Assembly (NCBI GenBank): GCA_963971425.1
Contig: OZ020518.1
Span: 13,956,190 to 14,020,189, forward strand
Length of the DNA: 64,000 bases
Source: Bryoerythrophyllum caledonicum
Lineage: Eukaryota; Streptophyta; Bryopsida; Pottiales; Pottiaceae
Direction of reading: 5' to 3'
A program made the translations under genes and the position numbers. Under the pieces are notes generated by a model. The model worked only from the letters and a program-made list of their open reading frames with translations. It ran no database searches and had not been told where the DNA came from. Shown here one piece after another: positions 1 through 10,078 of the stretch. Within the stretch, counting starts at the first letter, position 1; the number at the start of each line of letters is the position of its first letter.

Positions 1-125
1 AATGCTCACAAGTGTGTGGAAGTGCGTACAGTAAGATGAGGAACGAAGAGGTGCATTGATTTCTAAGTGAGTTTGTAAATTGTGGTGTGGTCTGGGACAG
101 TGATACTATCCTTGTGGACAAAAAG

Positions 126-335
126 CTAATAGAACTTCCTGGAGAATCCCACCGCTGCCTGACTCCCATTGTATCTACCATTATCGCTATCGACGTGCCC
201 GTCCACCATCTCCGTGTCCTCCGTCAGAATGATGTCAATGTCCCTCATGTCTTTATTCAAAACTGTGGCCAGCCGTGAAATTGCCTCCGTTTGCTGCCGC
301 ACAACCTGCAATTCACATGCCATGACTGCAGTCAT
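126..335 (-). CDS. Possible terminal exon or gene fragment, unidentified
   Basis: A 69-codon minus-strand frame ends in TAG. It is preceded by a plausible acceptor (gactgcag) just upstream of a second ATG. The peptide has an amphipathic stretch (QVVRQQTEAISRLATVLNKD) and an acidic tail. Such glutamine-rich helices occur at the C-termini of plant Myb/SANT-like and transposon-associated proteins, but nothing diagnostic is visible. It may be the 3' end of a gene whose body lies within the first kilobase or beyond, or chance. The rest of 1-1129 shows no convincing gene. Confidence 0.2.
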   Translation of the reverse strand: MTAVMACELQVVRQQTEAISRLATVLNKDMRDIDIILTEDTEMVDGHVDSDNGRYNGSQAAVGFSRKFY

Positions 336-1129
336 AAAAGAAATGGAAAATCTCTAGAGTCCCGTGCTGATCACAAGCTCTACTCTCAGAGGTCAGGTTT
401 TTGCTTACAAAATGCATATGCCAAACTATCAGCTCTTCCATAGCATGAGTGTACTTCATCTTTCAATCACAGTGCGCATGTACAGGACCAAACAAGAACA
501 AACATCTGAGAGGATCCTGCACCCAACTGAATCCTTCTTGAACGGCAAATAACAAGCATGAGAGAGGAAAACACTTGTCACAAAGCAGCTACGTTTTATC
601 CTAAGAAAATTCATGGTCAGGAATGTCTTCATTATCAAAGCGAAGGGATGAGAAATCAACTAGGATTTGCACATCCAGACACAACTCTTGAGCACCTGCA
701 AGTCAAGTGCCCAAGAACTCCAAGTTCCAGAACTCATCTCAGCTCCCAAATTTATGACCTGTAGGTCAAAAGGTGGCTGGATTCAGCAGCTAAAGAGACC
801 AGAAATAAATTTGTGCATAGAAGGAGGAGGCCTTAGAAGTGGCTTGTATTTTTCCTACCAAGACTGCCTCTCCATTATGATCCGGACACCTTGCTGCCAC
901 TTGAAAATTGGAACGTTCTCTGATCTACAGGCCGTGAAAGAGAAGTATTTTAGAACCAAAGACAATGACTAAATCAGTGAATCTGGGTGAGTGTGATAAA
1001 CATGAAGAACCCCAGCAGGTCTGTACTATCACCTAATAACAGAGAGCAAAGACATTAGATGCAGCAGCTCAACAACCTTCGCTTAAGTTGTTGGACTGAC
1101 AAACAACGTCGCTTTCATCCTTCCAAACA

Positions 1130-3370
1130 TCATAACGAGCTCGGTTTGGAAGCGCCAGGCTCACGGAGATGACCTGGTGCTACCAACACGTCGCCCACAC
1201 GAGTAGTAGTGGCCTGCGCAATCCCTGTACCTGGCTGATGCTTGGCCGGGAACAAAACATGGAGCTGCCTCAAAATGAGTTCAAAGCTTGTGAACGTGAT
1301 GACCGCCGCGGGAGTGGTTCTCATCAAATTGGTTGCACATCCCCGGTAGAATCCTATCACTCCTTCCGCCACCCAGATTTTCTTGATGCAGTCCACAACC
1401 CCTGTGTACCTCAGCTCCACACCCTTCGCGTGGCCTTGCTCTTGAAGCCTCGACCTAACAACCTATCGAAATTCACAAGGAAAACATACACAATAGTTAT
1501 AATGAGATAAACATGCAGGATGATGAGGAAACTAGACCAATAAAGTGAGAAGAGGCACCTCGTGAGGGTAAGTAAGCGTCGAAGCTACCACTTTCGAGAG
1601 TGAAGATGCAATTGCAACGTTGCGTGTACTCAATGAATCTACAGATGTTCCATCTACGCACAAGTGACAGTCTTGGTTAGAAAGTGCAAACAAAATGAAA
1701 GTCTTACTGACTAAATTCATTCAATGTACAGGATCTGTTGGTACGAAGTCGAGTGCAATCGCAATCCTCGACTAAAGCACGTGGGTTCATGAAAGAAAGA
1801 AACGTACCTTTCTCCGCAAAATAATCTTTCAAATACTCGTAAACAGGAAATTGTATCGCCACATGGCTAATTCCTGCCAAGGCTGGCACGAGTCCACTGC
1901 TCAAGACAAAAACATGACGTTGTTGATATGATATGTCTCATTGTCAAAATACTGTAAGAGAATATTAAGTACGAAAATGCACGAACACGAGTAAATTTAT
2001 GATTCCTTCTCGTCTGCTGACTCTGATTATAAGTGGACGTTAACGTCTTCAGAACATATGATAAGCAACATAAGCATGCACAACAAACACCAAATTGCAC
2101 CTGTACAGCCCCCTAACACCCTCCTCGGCAAATATGCGCTGGAGAGCGGAAAATGTACTCTTGTAGTGCACTATATCTGTTCTTAAACGCTGCGTCTGCA
2201 CATTTTTAGGATTTAGAGTTAAAGACCGGACATTAGAGACAAAGGCGCAAGGTCAAGTCCAGGTATCAAAAACGACTTTCAAGATAAGAAAAAATCTGCA
2301 CCACAAGAAGAGAACTTAAAATCAACTCCAACTTACCTGGAGTCTAGTTTTGACCACCCACAGGGGGTTGGTAACCAAAATAGTGGCCGTCCCAGCTCCC
2401 GCGGCCGCCGCGACATTGGCACCCAAGGTCATCCTGTGATGACTGGCGTGAGCTGCACGAAGAAATTCATCTCGTCAGTGACAATGAATGGACCAGCATA
2501 TAACAATCTCTTAAGAAAGAAGCACATATGATGAAAATAACGGCCACGTCTGATCATACTTAGCATCAAAGTCAAGGCAACTCACCAACATCATGATCAC
2601 TCTGCAGTACCCTCTTGAGCTGCTCATAAACTGTGAAATAAACCTGCATGTGCAAACTTTTCTATTGAGAAACTGTAGTTTTCACAATACATACAATTTC
2701 CCATCCAAACTCTAATCCATGACCATCCACGCAATGCTCAAGAAGTAGGTTTGCCTGACGAGTAATTCACAAACAGAAGCCCTAGTATTGCAGTGATGTA
2801 TCGTACTCATTTAGAGGAAAAGGAAAGTAGAGAGAGAGACCGCCCAGTTCGGAAGCAAAGCCACCATAGTCGGCGACAAACCTCGATAGAGACCTCGTAT
2901 ACCTTCCTCCCTAAAGATCTGCGACAGGCTTCCGAATATTATTCCACCTGCACCACCTCACATAACCAAACCGCTGTCAATCAACGCGGAACCATCCACA
3001 AAGCTCATCCCATACTCGCCATCAAAAATCCAGCCATTCTCTTCTCTTTCTCCTCATGCAACACATCCCGCCGAACTTGTGACAAAAAACCTGAATTAAA
3101 AAATGAGAGTTTCCAACTCTGAAAATTACCTTGCAATGCCTCAGATTTCATACTCGGCCGCCAGACCTGGAGACGAGTCTTCACCACATCCAAAGGACAC
3201 ACAAAAGTCGCGGCAATCGCTCCTGCACTCCAAAAAAAATCCAACAAATGAAACCCCGCATGTCTCCCAAAAAAAAAATCCCTCCAGATACACATGAAAA
3301 TCGCTAGAAACGCACCGGCGCCAGCCCCCGCCGCGGCATTGAAAATCTTGGATCGCTGCTCCTCCGGCAT
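1130..3370 (-). CDS. NDT: Mitochondrial carrier family NAD+ transporter (NDT1/NDT2-like), 9 exons, 341 aa
   Basis: Exons on the minus strand: 3370-3316, 3222-3130, 2947-2841, 2643-2586, 2452-2337, 2195-2101, 1896-1808, 1638-1559, 1462-1130. All introns are GT-AG and all phases agree (1026 nt). The protein has the three carrier repeats with signatures [11 protein letters not shown] (from about residue 28), [11 protein letters not shown] and [14 protein letters not shown]. The tryptophan in the second signature is typical of the nucleotide/NAD/folate carrier branch. Family hallmarks such as [17 protein letters not shown] and [23 protein letters not shown] place it with plant NDT carriers, which import NAD+ into mitochondria or plastids. 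The start is the ATG at 3370, because the longer upstream frame begins with GTG only. Length fits the family. Transport substrate is inferred from family; organelle targeting is not decided by the sequence. Confidence 0.93.
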
Positions 3371-3468
3371 GACGCCCAAACGCAATTGCAATTCCCTCGC
3401 TCCCACGCCGCAGCAGCTCCCTCGTCTTGATCCACGAGACGTTTGCCCCACATATCATTCCCCAAACA

Positions 3469-3498
3469 CTCTCTCTCTCTCTCTCTCTCCCTCTCTCT
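3469..3498. repeat. (CT)n microsatellite in the 5' leader of the NAD+ carrier gene
   Basis: Almost pure CT repeat about 100 bp upstream of the start codon; it reads as GA repeat in the minus-strand transcript. GA/CT tracts are common in plant 5' UTRs. Confidence 0.8.
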
Positions 3499-4272
3499 GC
3501 CTCGCTCCGCCCAAACCCTAACTCCACCGCACACAGAAATTCACACCTTCAGCTGCTCCAGCATCGCCACAACCGCGCCCCGCCCCACGCACTAACTCCG
3601 CCGCGTGAACCCGCTCCCGTGGCGATGGCGGTGACGACGTCGCGACGATGCAGCATCACTTTGGTGTGTCACGACGTGAATTTGCTGCAGAGTCCAAATG
3701 TTTCAGAAGAAAAGAGTGTTGCATCCAACTGTCGGTTTTGGAACCATTGAAGATATACCCTAAATCCGCGACAGAACCCAAAACCGCGAACACGGAAATC
3801 AACGAGCTTCCCAAGATTATCTAGGTTATTAGTTCAGTGAACATGTGCACCTTAAACCGTTTCGCGTGCGTTAAAAGCGATTGCTGCTAGTATCCTGATA
3901 CCGTCACCTCACCCATAACCGCGCGATTCAAATATCTACCCCCGTTTTAGATTTTCAGGTTTTACATGGGGGCCTGTTGTTTATTTGTTTCCGGGCAGCG
4001 GGCAGAAGGGCAGGTGGTGGGAAAATGGAGCTCCGGGTGGCGAATCGCGGTTTGCGTTTTCAGTCGCCGCGCGGTCTTTCTCTGTTCGTTAGTGGGATGA
4101 GAATTTTCATCCGTAAAGGTTTCGTCCATCACCGTACTTAATTAATGTACAGTCAGCCAAATTGAATGGGTTATTAAGTTTTATCGTAGAAGAGGATTAC
4201 GTTTTGGGCTGTTATATTTCCACGCACTCATATTTAATGTCCTCGTTACACATTTCCTATCAATTCGAGAAG
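3499..4272. other. Upstream flank of the NAD+ carrier gene, no gene seen
   Basis: This stretch presumably holds the promoter of the minus-strand carrier gene. I see no clear TATA box, no coding-like frame and no transposon terminus before 4275. Confidence 0.4.
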
Positions 4273-4402
4273 TACAGTCAGACCTCGATAAGTGTTACCT
4301 CGATATGTGTTATGGAGATTTCCGCTCCCCTGAAATTAAGATTAGTAAGGGGCGGTTTACACTATAGACCAAGAGCCGTGACCAAGGGAAATGGATTAAT
4401 TC

Positions 4403-4497
4403 CATGGTCACACTTCATGGTCACACTTCCATGGTCACACTTCATGGTCACATTTCCATGGTCACACTTCATGGTCACACTTCCATGGTCACACTTC
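4403..4497. repeat. Minisatellite in Harbinger subterminal region
   Basis: Alternating 14-bp and 13-bp units ccatggtcacactt / catggtcacactt, about 3.5 copies of the 27-bp compound unit, with one C to T change. Possibly related to transposase binding sites near the left end. Confidence 0.85.
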
Positions 4498-4754
4498 ATA
4501 AAAATGTCATTTTTAAAGCCCTTGGGCCTCTCATTAAGTGTAAACGGAACTTGGACCGGGAGGAATGACCATGTACTAAAAAGTAGGCGTGCTGATTTTT
4601 TTAATGAAGGCCAAAAAAGGGCAGTTTTGGAAAATTTTGGCATGTTTTACCATCTCTCTTTCTTATCCTCCTTCTCCTTCTTCCCTTCTCTTCTCTTTTC
4701 TTCTCTAGCCTTGAGTATCTTCTTCTCTTCTCTTCCCCTAAAATTGCCGCAACC

Positions 4755-6167
4755 ATGGTTTCAATGGAGGAGAGGAGAAGGAGTCTTGTCTTAGTTTTAG
4801 GGTTATACATGTGTTTGTACATGCTTGCGAAGCATGTTGTAGATATGCAAGCCTTGATCTTGCAAGGAGAATGAGAGAAGTTTGCTTTTTTCAGCTTGCT
4901 TTATGAAAGTTTGGGTTGTAGAGAGAGGAGCATATGGAGTCAAGCCCGGATGTTTGGATTAGTGGACCGTTTATTGTTGGGTTCATGGACAGAGAAGGAT
5001 TTTAGGAGTCGGACTCGAGTCAATTTCGGTACTTTCAGATTTTTGTGTGAGAGATTGGGGCCATATTTGAAGAAAGAAGATACTCGTTTTAGGCCAATTG
5101 TGCATGTACAAGATAGGATTGCAATGTCTTTGCATAGGTTGGGTACTGGTGATGGATTGCGGACCATAGGAGATTTGTATGGAGTTCACAAGAGTACACT
5201 TTCAATAGTTGTACGAGAGTTTTGTAAATGTGTTCGGAAGCATCTTTAGCCACTTTTTGTTCAAACTCCAAATGAATCGCAGTTTAGGGCATTAGCTTCA
5301 CGGTTTGAACAACTACATGGAATACCTTACATTATTGGAGCAATTGACGGGTCACACATTCCTGTATTAGCTCGTGTCGTTGGTGGGGAAGATTACTATT
5401 GTAGAAAGTCCTTTCATTCAGCAATTTTACAAGGGATTGTTGGACCAAATTGCGTGTTTTGGGATTATGAGTTTGGTTGGGCTGGTAGTCTTCATGATTG
5501 GGCTGTATTTCAGGTTACAAGAATAGGACGAGCTTGCATCGAAGGCAAGTTTCAACCCTACAAATTGATTGGAGATGCGGCATATCCGGTAAGACCTTGG
5601 ATGTATTGTCCATTCAAAGGCGGGAAGGCAACATTATCTGGTAGGGAGGCAAATTGGAATTTTATTCAATCATCTACTCGCATGTGTGTGGAAAGAGCAT
5701 TTGGGATATTGAAGGGAGGATGGAGGTTAATTATGAAAAGATCTGAAATGCCCTTGAGGAGTATGCCTGATATCGTAGCAAGTTGTATAGTTCTACACAA
5801 CATATGCATTATTAATAGTGATGGCATCGAGGATGATTGGATTGCTGAAGCCGAGGAAAAGTTGAGGAGGACAATAGCCGAAGGAGAGATTAGGGACGGC
5901 AGCGAATTACGTGGTGAAAGGGCAGGAATTGCTGAAGTAAGAAGACGAATTGCGGCTACGGAAGATGTGCCTATTCCGGACGAGGTAATTGATGGTGAAA
6001 CTGAAATTTTTTTACTCAAAGAAAACGAGAAGGCAAATGATTTGCTTCGTGAAGCTACAATGATGCATGAACTAATAGCTGAAAGCTTGTGGCAGTATAA
6101 ACTACGCACTAGCTCCACCATCATTGATACGGATAGTGATAGTGGATCAGATCATCTAGAAGAGTAG
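4755..6167 (+). pseudogene. PIF/Harbinger transposase (HARBI1-like DDE nuclease), two in-frame stops
   Basis: One frame runs from ATG 4755 to TAG 6165-6167 (471 codons) and is broken only by TGA at 4872-4874 and TAG at 5247-5249. The catalytic triad is visible: D198 in GAIDGSHIPV, D248 in GWAGSLHDW and E313 in CVERAFGILKG, the usual arrangement of the DDE_4 domain. The N-terminal part contains the family's helix-turn-helix-like region (IAMSLHRLGTGDGLRTIGDLYGVHKSTLS). The C-terminus is acidic (DTDSDSGSD). In related elements this enzyme excises and inserts the transposon together with a Myb-like partner, which is the convergent neighbour here. An intact relative elsewhere in the genome is likely. 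Confidence 0.9.
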
Positions 6168-7508
6168 CTAGAACTTCTCTAGCAATGCTGCAAAATTCCT
6201 ATCCATATTTTTCAAGAAATTAGTGGATTCTTGAAATGTAGTAAGAAGGGCGCTGGAATTACCAACCACTTGTTCCAAAAGCCCTTCAATCTTGTCTTGA
6301 GTCTTCTTCTTCTTCTCTTGTGTTGTTGGGACTGGAATTGATGTTGAAATTGTTTGAGCAGATGTAGGTGAAGACGGAGTGAGATGTTCTTCAATAATTT
6401 CGGTTGCACTTGCTGGAATTTGATCGTGTACACTTGCTCTGCTGCTATTCCATTCGTCCATTTCATTAAACCATCTGCTGTCTTGTTTCCTATCCGTCCC
6501 GGAAACCTCATTAGCCCTCTTGTCCGTTCTATACTCTTTCAGAATGCTCTTGTATTTCTTCTTGCATGATAACCATGTACAGCTGAAACCTTTGATTGCT
6601 GCCACCATACGGATCTGTAATTTGATCCACGTATTACACCCTGCAAGAAGCACACAAAAAGATGATCAAAACATTGAAAAAGATGCATTAAGGGCTCCAA
6701 AACGGTGATTGAAAAAAAATTCCAGCACCTAGGAATTGACAGTTTCAAGCTCAAATAGGCAACGGGAAGTGATGTGCACATGTGAAGAGGTTGGTAGGAT
6801 GGTAGAGGTGTTCGGAGGAATCTCTTTGCTCGGTGGGGACCGGGGTTCAAATCCCCACACGCGCGAGGAGAAGGTGGGCCCGAATCTAGACCCGCAAAGC
6901 CCCCGCGGCAGCGGCCGGCGCAGTTTTGGCCAAGGCCAAGGCCTTCTACGGCCTCATCATACGGCCCACATACGCCCGCATTCGCCCCGCTAATTGAATT
7001 GAAACGAAAAATTTGTTTTGGAAAAAATACCTTGCTTATTTACTGTCCGTGCGAATTCATCGTCCATCTCTCCTCGGATAGCAATCAACTGGTGTACTTC
7101 AAAATCCCTCCACTTCACTGGAGCAACTCCTTCCTCATCCGACTCTCCAAGCTCAATTACGTCAGTTTTGGTGGGTGTCTTCTTTGCCTTCCGTCTAGGT
7201 GCAGCCTTCTCTTTAAATGGACGCCCCCTCTTCTTCCCTACGCCCTTTGCAGCTACAGCCACCTCTTCCTTCACTTCTAAAATCTCAGCTCCAATAGTAG
7301 AAGAAGGCACAAGAGAAGGAGGTCGGAATGCACTAGAAGAAGAGCTAAAAAAATTCGGACCATGCGGCAATTGAGGATGTAGAATCTGAAATGTAGGATT
7401 GGTCCTGAAAATTGAAGCTGCAATTTCTTGCATCCATTGTGAATTCTGGGACTAGTCATGTCCTTGCGACTCCTTAAAGGAGTCTCTATCCGAATTGTAC
7501 CCCTCCAT
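6168..7508 (-). pseudogene. Harbinger-associated Myb/SANT-like DNA-binding protein, 2 exons
   Basis: Exons 7508-7031 and 6640-6168 with a GT-AG intron. The N-terminal ATG at 7508 is in frame with the rest, but TAG at 7454-7452 interrupts after 18 codons; the next usable ATG is 7433 (291 aa). The region KWRDFEVHQLIAIRGEMDDEF, then after the intron MVAAIKGFSCTWLSCKKKYKSILKEYR, is the trihelix/Myb-SANT pattern carried by PIF/Harbinger elements, with basic nuclear-localisation-like runs (KKRGRPFKEK) before it. The C-terminal half has an EKKKKTQDKIEGLLEQVV coiled region. In the family this protein brings the transposase to the nucleus and the element ends. Confidence 0.85.
6800..6854 (+). repeat. 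tRNA-like / SINE-like segment with Pol III boxes A and B
   Basis: Box A-like TGGTAGAGGTG (6800-6810) fits the consensus TRGYNNARNNG, and box B-like GGTTCAAATCC (6844-6854) forms a T-arm with GGGG/CCCC stem. The segment lies inside the intron of the Myb-like gene and is followed by GC-rich sequence to about 6990. No full tRNA cloverleaf or acceptor stem could be drawn, so a tRNA-derived SINE remnant is the better guess. Confidence 0.4.
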
Positions 7509-8346
7509 GCTTCGAAAAAAAAAAACAAAGAAAAAAAACAAGCCAAAATGACAAAATACAGCAAGAACAAGGCACACAAGACAAATGAAGGAATGATTTG
7601 AGAAAAACGATGAAGGTGTTTTCAACTTTGAGTTCAAAGTCTAACGGCATGAGGTAGGGTGACCCCCATTGTCTCTACAGTGATGTTGGGCCGCTTAAAA
7701 AAAAACTACTTAAAAAATAATAAAACTGTAGTTTTTGGCCCATGGTCCCCTCGTTTTGCAACGAGAGAACCCATTTGGCCTCTCTCGCCGCAAATTCCGG
7801 GGGACCCTCCAACATTATCCATTAGGCCTATTTCTAGGCCTTTTGAGGACCTCAACTCCTTTGGTCACTCTTTTTTTTTTCTCCTAGTGTAAACCCAAGT
7901 CATCCCGGGACGAGTTGATGGAGCCAATCACAGATTTAAGAGGGTCATGGGACGAGTTCTTGGTCCGTAGTGTAAACCGCCCCTAAGTATTATGTGTTAA
8001 GTGTTAGGCAATATCACGCTCCAGACTTTGTTAATTTTACCTCGGTATGTTATAAGTTTCCAAAAAAAGGCTTTTTGTAGGAGCCATCGCTTGGGGGGAG
8101 ATCAATTTTGCCTAGTTGCAAAGTGACTCTAGATGTCCATTCTAGAAACAAACTGATAGGTAGATGTATTTTTAAGTTCATGAACTAATATATCATATAT
8201 TTTCAAGCTCATAAAGTAAAAGATAAGTGTGCTTTTAAGTTTATAAACTTAAAAACAAAAGGCAACTAGGCAAGGTGGCCAAGATTATAAGAAAGGACTG
8301 AAGGCTATAGAATTATTATTTGTGTTGTGAATCCATTCATAGAATA

Positions 8347-9998
8347 CTAGAGTGTTACCCGTGTCCTCCAGACACAACATATTTTTTTGTTGAGTCCCCA
8401 CCTCCCCATTCCCTAGTCTTTTCCCTCCAATCCATCGTCCCCCGTCCCCCATCCCCGTCCCCGTCCCCGTCCTTTTATCCAAAACCCTAACTTTTAGCCT
8501 TTCGTTTTATCCAAAACCTCAACTTTTAGATTTTCATCCAAAAGTGTTTTCCATCTACACATTCATCCATTCGACGCATTTGTCATCCTGTATTCTTTTA
8601 TAGATATACTAGAGTGTTACCGGTGTCCTCCGGACACAACATTTTTTTTGAATTGAGTCCCCACCTCCCCGTCCCCTAGCCCTTTCCCTCCAATCCATCA
8701 TCCCCCCCGTCCTTGTCCCCTTGTCCCCCATCCCCCATCCCCCGTCCCCGTCCCCATCCCCCATCCCCCGTCCTCGTCCCCCGTCCCCGTCCCCCATCCC
8801 CATCCCCGTCCCCCATCCCCGTCCTCGTCCTTTTATCCAAAACCCTAACTTTTAGCTTTTCATCCAAAAGATTTTTTTCATCCAAAACTATTGTTCCCTC
8901 CAATCCATCGTCCCCCCGTCCCTGTCCCCCATCCCCGTCCCCGTCCCCCGTCCCATGTCCCCCGTCCCCGTCCCCGTCCCCCCCTTTTATCCAAAACCCT
9001 AACTTTTAGCTTTTCATTTTATCCAAAACCCTAACTTTTAACTTTTATTTTCGCATCTTTTTCATCCAAGCTTGACGTGTTTTACATCCGATGTGTTCTT
9101 CATCCAAGATTCTTTTATAGATATAGAAACCGTCCTCCGTCTTCCGTCCCCGTCCCCATCCCCGTCCCCCGTCTCCGTCCCCCGTCCCCATCCCATCCCA
9201 TCCCCGCCCCGTCCCCGCCCCATCCCATCCCCGCTCCGTCCCCGCCCCATCCCCGTCCCTGTTCCCCTCTCCCTCCCCCTCACTGTCCCCGTCCCCGTCC
9301 CCATCCCATCCCCGCCCCGTCCCCGTCCTTTTATCCAAAACCCTAACTTTTAGCTTTTCATTTTATCCAAACCCTAATTTTTAGCTTTTATTTAGTTTTT
9401 AGCTTTTAACTTTTAACTTTCGCATCACTATTTCATCCAAGCTCAACGTGCCGTTTTCATCCACGCGTTTATCCATTCGACGGATTTCTCATCTTGTATT
9501 CTTTTATAGATATAGACTAGAGTGTTACCCCTGTCCTCCGGACACAACATTTTTTTGTGTTAAGTCCCCACCTCCCCGTCCCCTAGCCCTTTCCCTCCCG
9601 TCCCCCCATCCTTGTCCCCTTGTCGCCCGTCCCCTAGCCCTTTCCCTCCCGTCCCCCCCCCGTCCTTGTCCCCTTGTCGCCCGTTCCCCGTCCCCGTCCC
9701 CAACATTTTTTTGTATTGAGTCCCCACCTCCCCGTCCCCCCCATCCTTGTCCCCTTGTCCCCTTGTCGCCCGTCCCCCGTCCCCGTCCCCGTCCCCGTCC
9801 CCGTCTCCATCCCCATCCCCACCCCGTCCTTTTATCCAAAACCCTAACTTTTAGCTTTTAGCTTTTCATTTTATCCAAAACCCTAACTTTTAGCTTTTCA
9901 TCCAAAAGTTATGTTTTCATCCATGGAGCTCATTTATCATCTACGCGTTCATCCATTCGGCGCGCTCATTTCATCCAAGATTCTTTTATAATAAGAGA
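8347..9998 (-). mobile_element. Head-to-tail array of short non-autonomous Helitrons
   Basis: Read on the minus strand, the array starts after an A with TCTCTTATTATAAAAG (from 9998) and ends CTAG before a T (8347), the A/T target of Helitrons. Internal units end with a hairpin GTGTCCGGAGGACAC followed by CGGTAACACT and CTAG, the canonical Helitron 3' end (units ending at 8347, 8609 and 9517). Unit starts TCTATAAAAGAA lie at 8604, 9121 and 9510. The unit 9122-9510 lacks the hairpin end. Each unit holds a variable (CCGTCC/CCATCC) tract and copies of atccaaaaccctaactttta. No Rep/helicase gene is present. Confidence 0.75.
8400..9830. repeat. C-rich (CCGTCC)n / (CCATCC)n microsatellite blocks and CCCTAACTTTTAG repeats
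   Basis: Four blocks of degenerate hexamers (about 8400-8475, 8640-8835, 8900-8985, 9140-9330, 9570-9830) alternate with ttttatccaaaaccctaac motifs. They are the internal parts of the Helitron units. Proline/arginine/glycine-rich frames over these blocks are artefacts of composition. Confidence 0.85.
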
Positions 9999-10078
9999 TA
10001 TGTTGTTAGAGTTTTCATTTGTATTGCAAATTCATCGATAGAAGATATATTGTTAAAGTAAATTTCCTACAGTTTGCA

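Larger units (their letters stand above)
4349..7983 (+). mobile_element. PIF/Harbinger DNA transposon, complete ends, two genes
   Basis: Terminal inverted repeats begin GGGGCGGTTTACACTA and continue with GACCAAGA similarity (left 4349, right 7983). The element is flanked by the 3-bp duplication TAA at 4346-4348 and 7984-7986, typical of this superfamily. It carries a plus-strand transposase (4755-6167) and a convergent minus-strand Myb/SANT-like gene (7508-6168), whose stop codons adjoin. Both genes have premature stops, so the copy is probably inactive. It is inserted in the left subterminal region of the pogo-like element. Confidence 0.9.

Noticed and set aside
3371..3451. N-terminal extension of the NAD+ carrier
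   Set aside because: The upstream frame starts with GTG and has no ATG; family alignment supports the ATG at 3370.
6844..6854. Functional tRNA gene
   Set aside because: Only the box A and T-arm are convincing; no acceptor stem or anticodon arm could be paired.
8609..9861. Pro/Ser/Arg-rich and Gly/Asp/Arg-rich frames on both strands
   Set aside because: They follow from the CCGTCC/CCATCC hexamers inside the Helitron units; no conserved protein feature.
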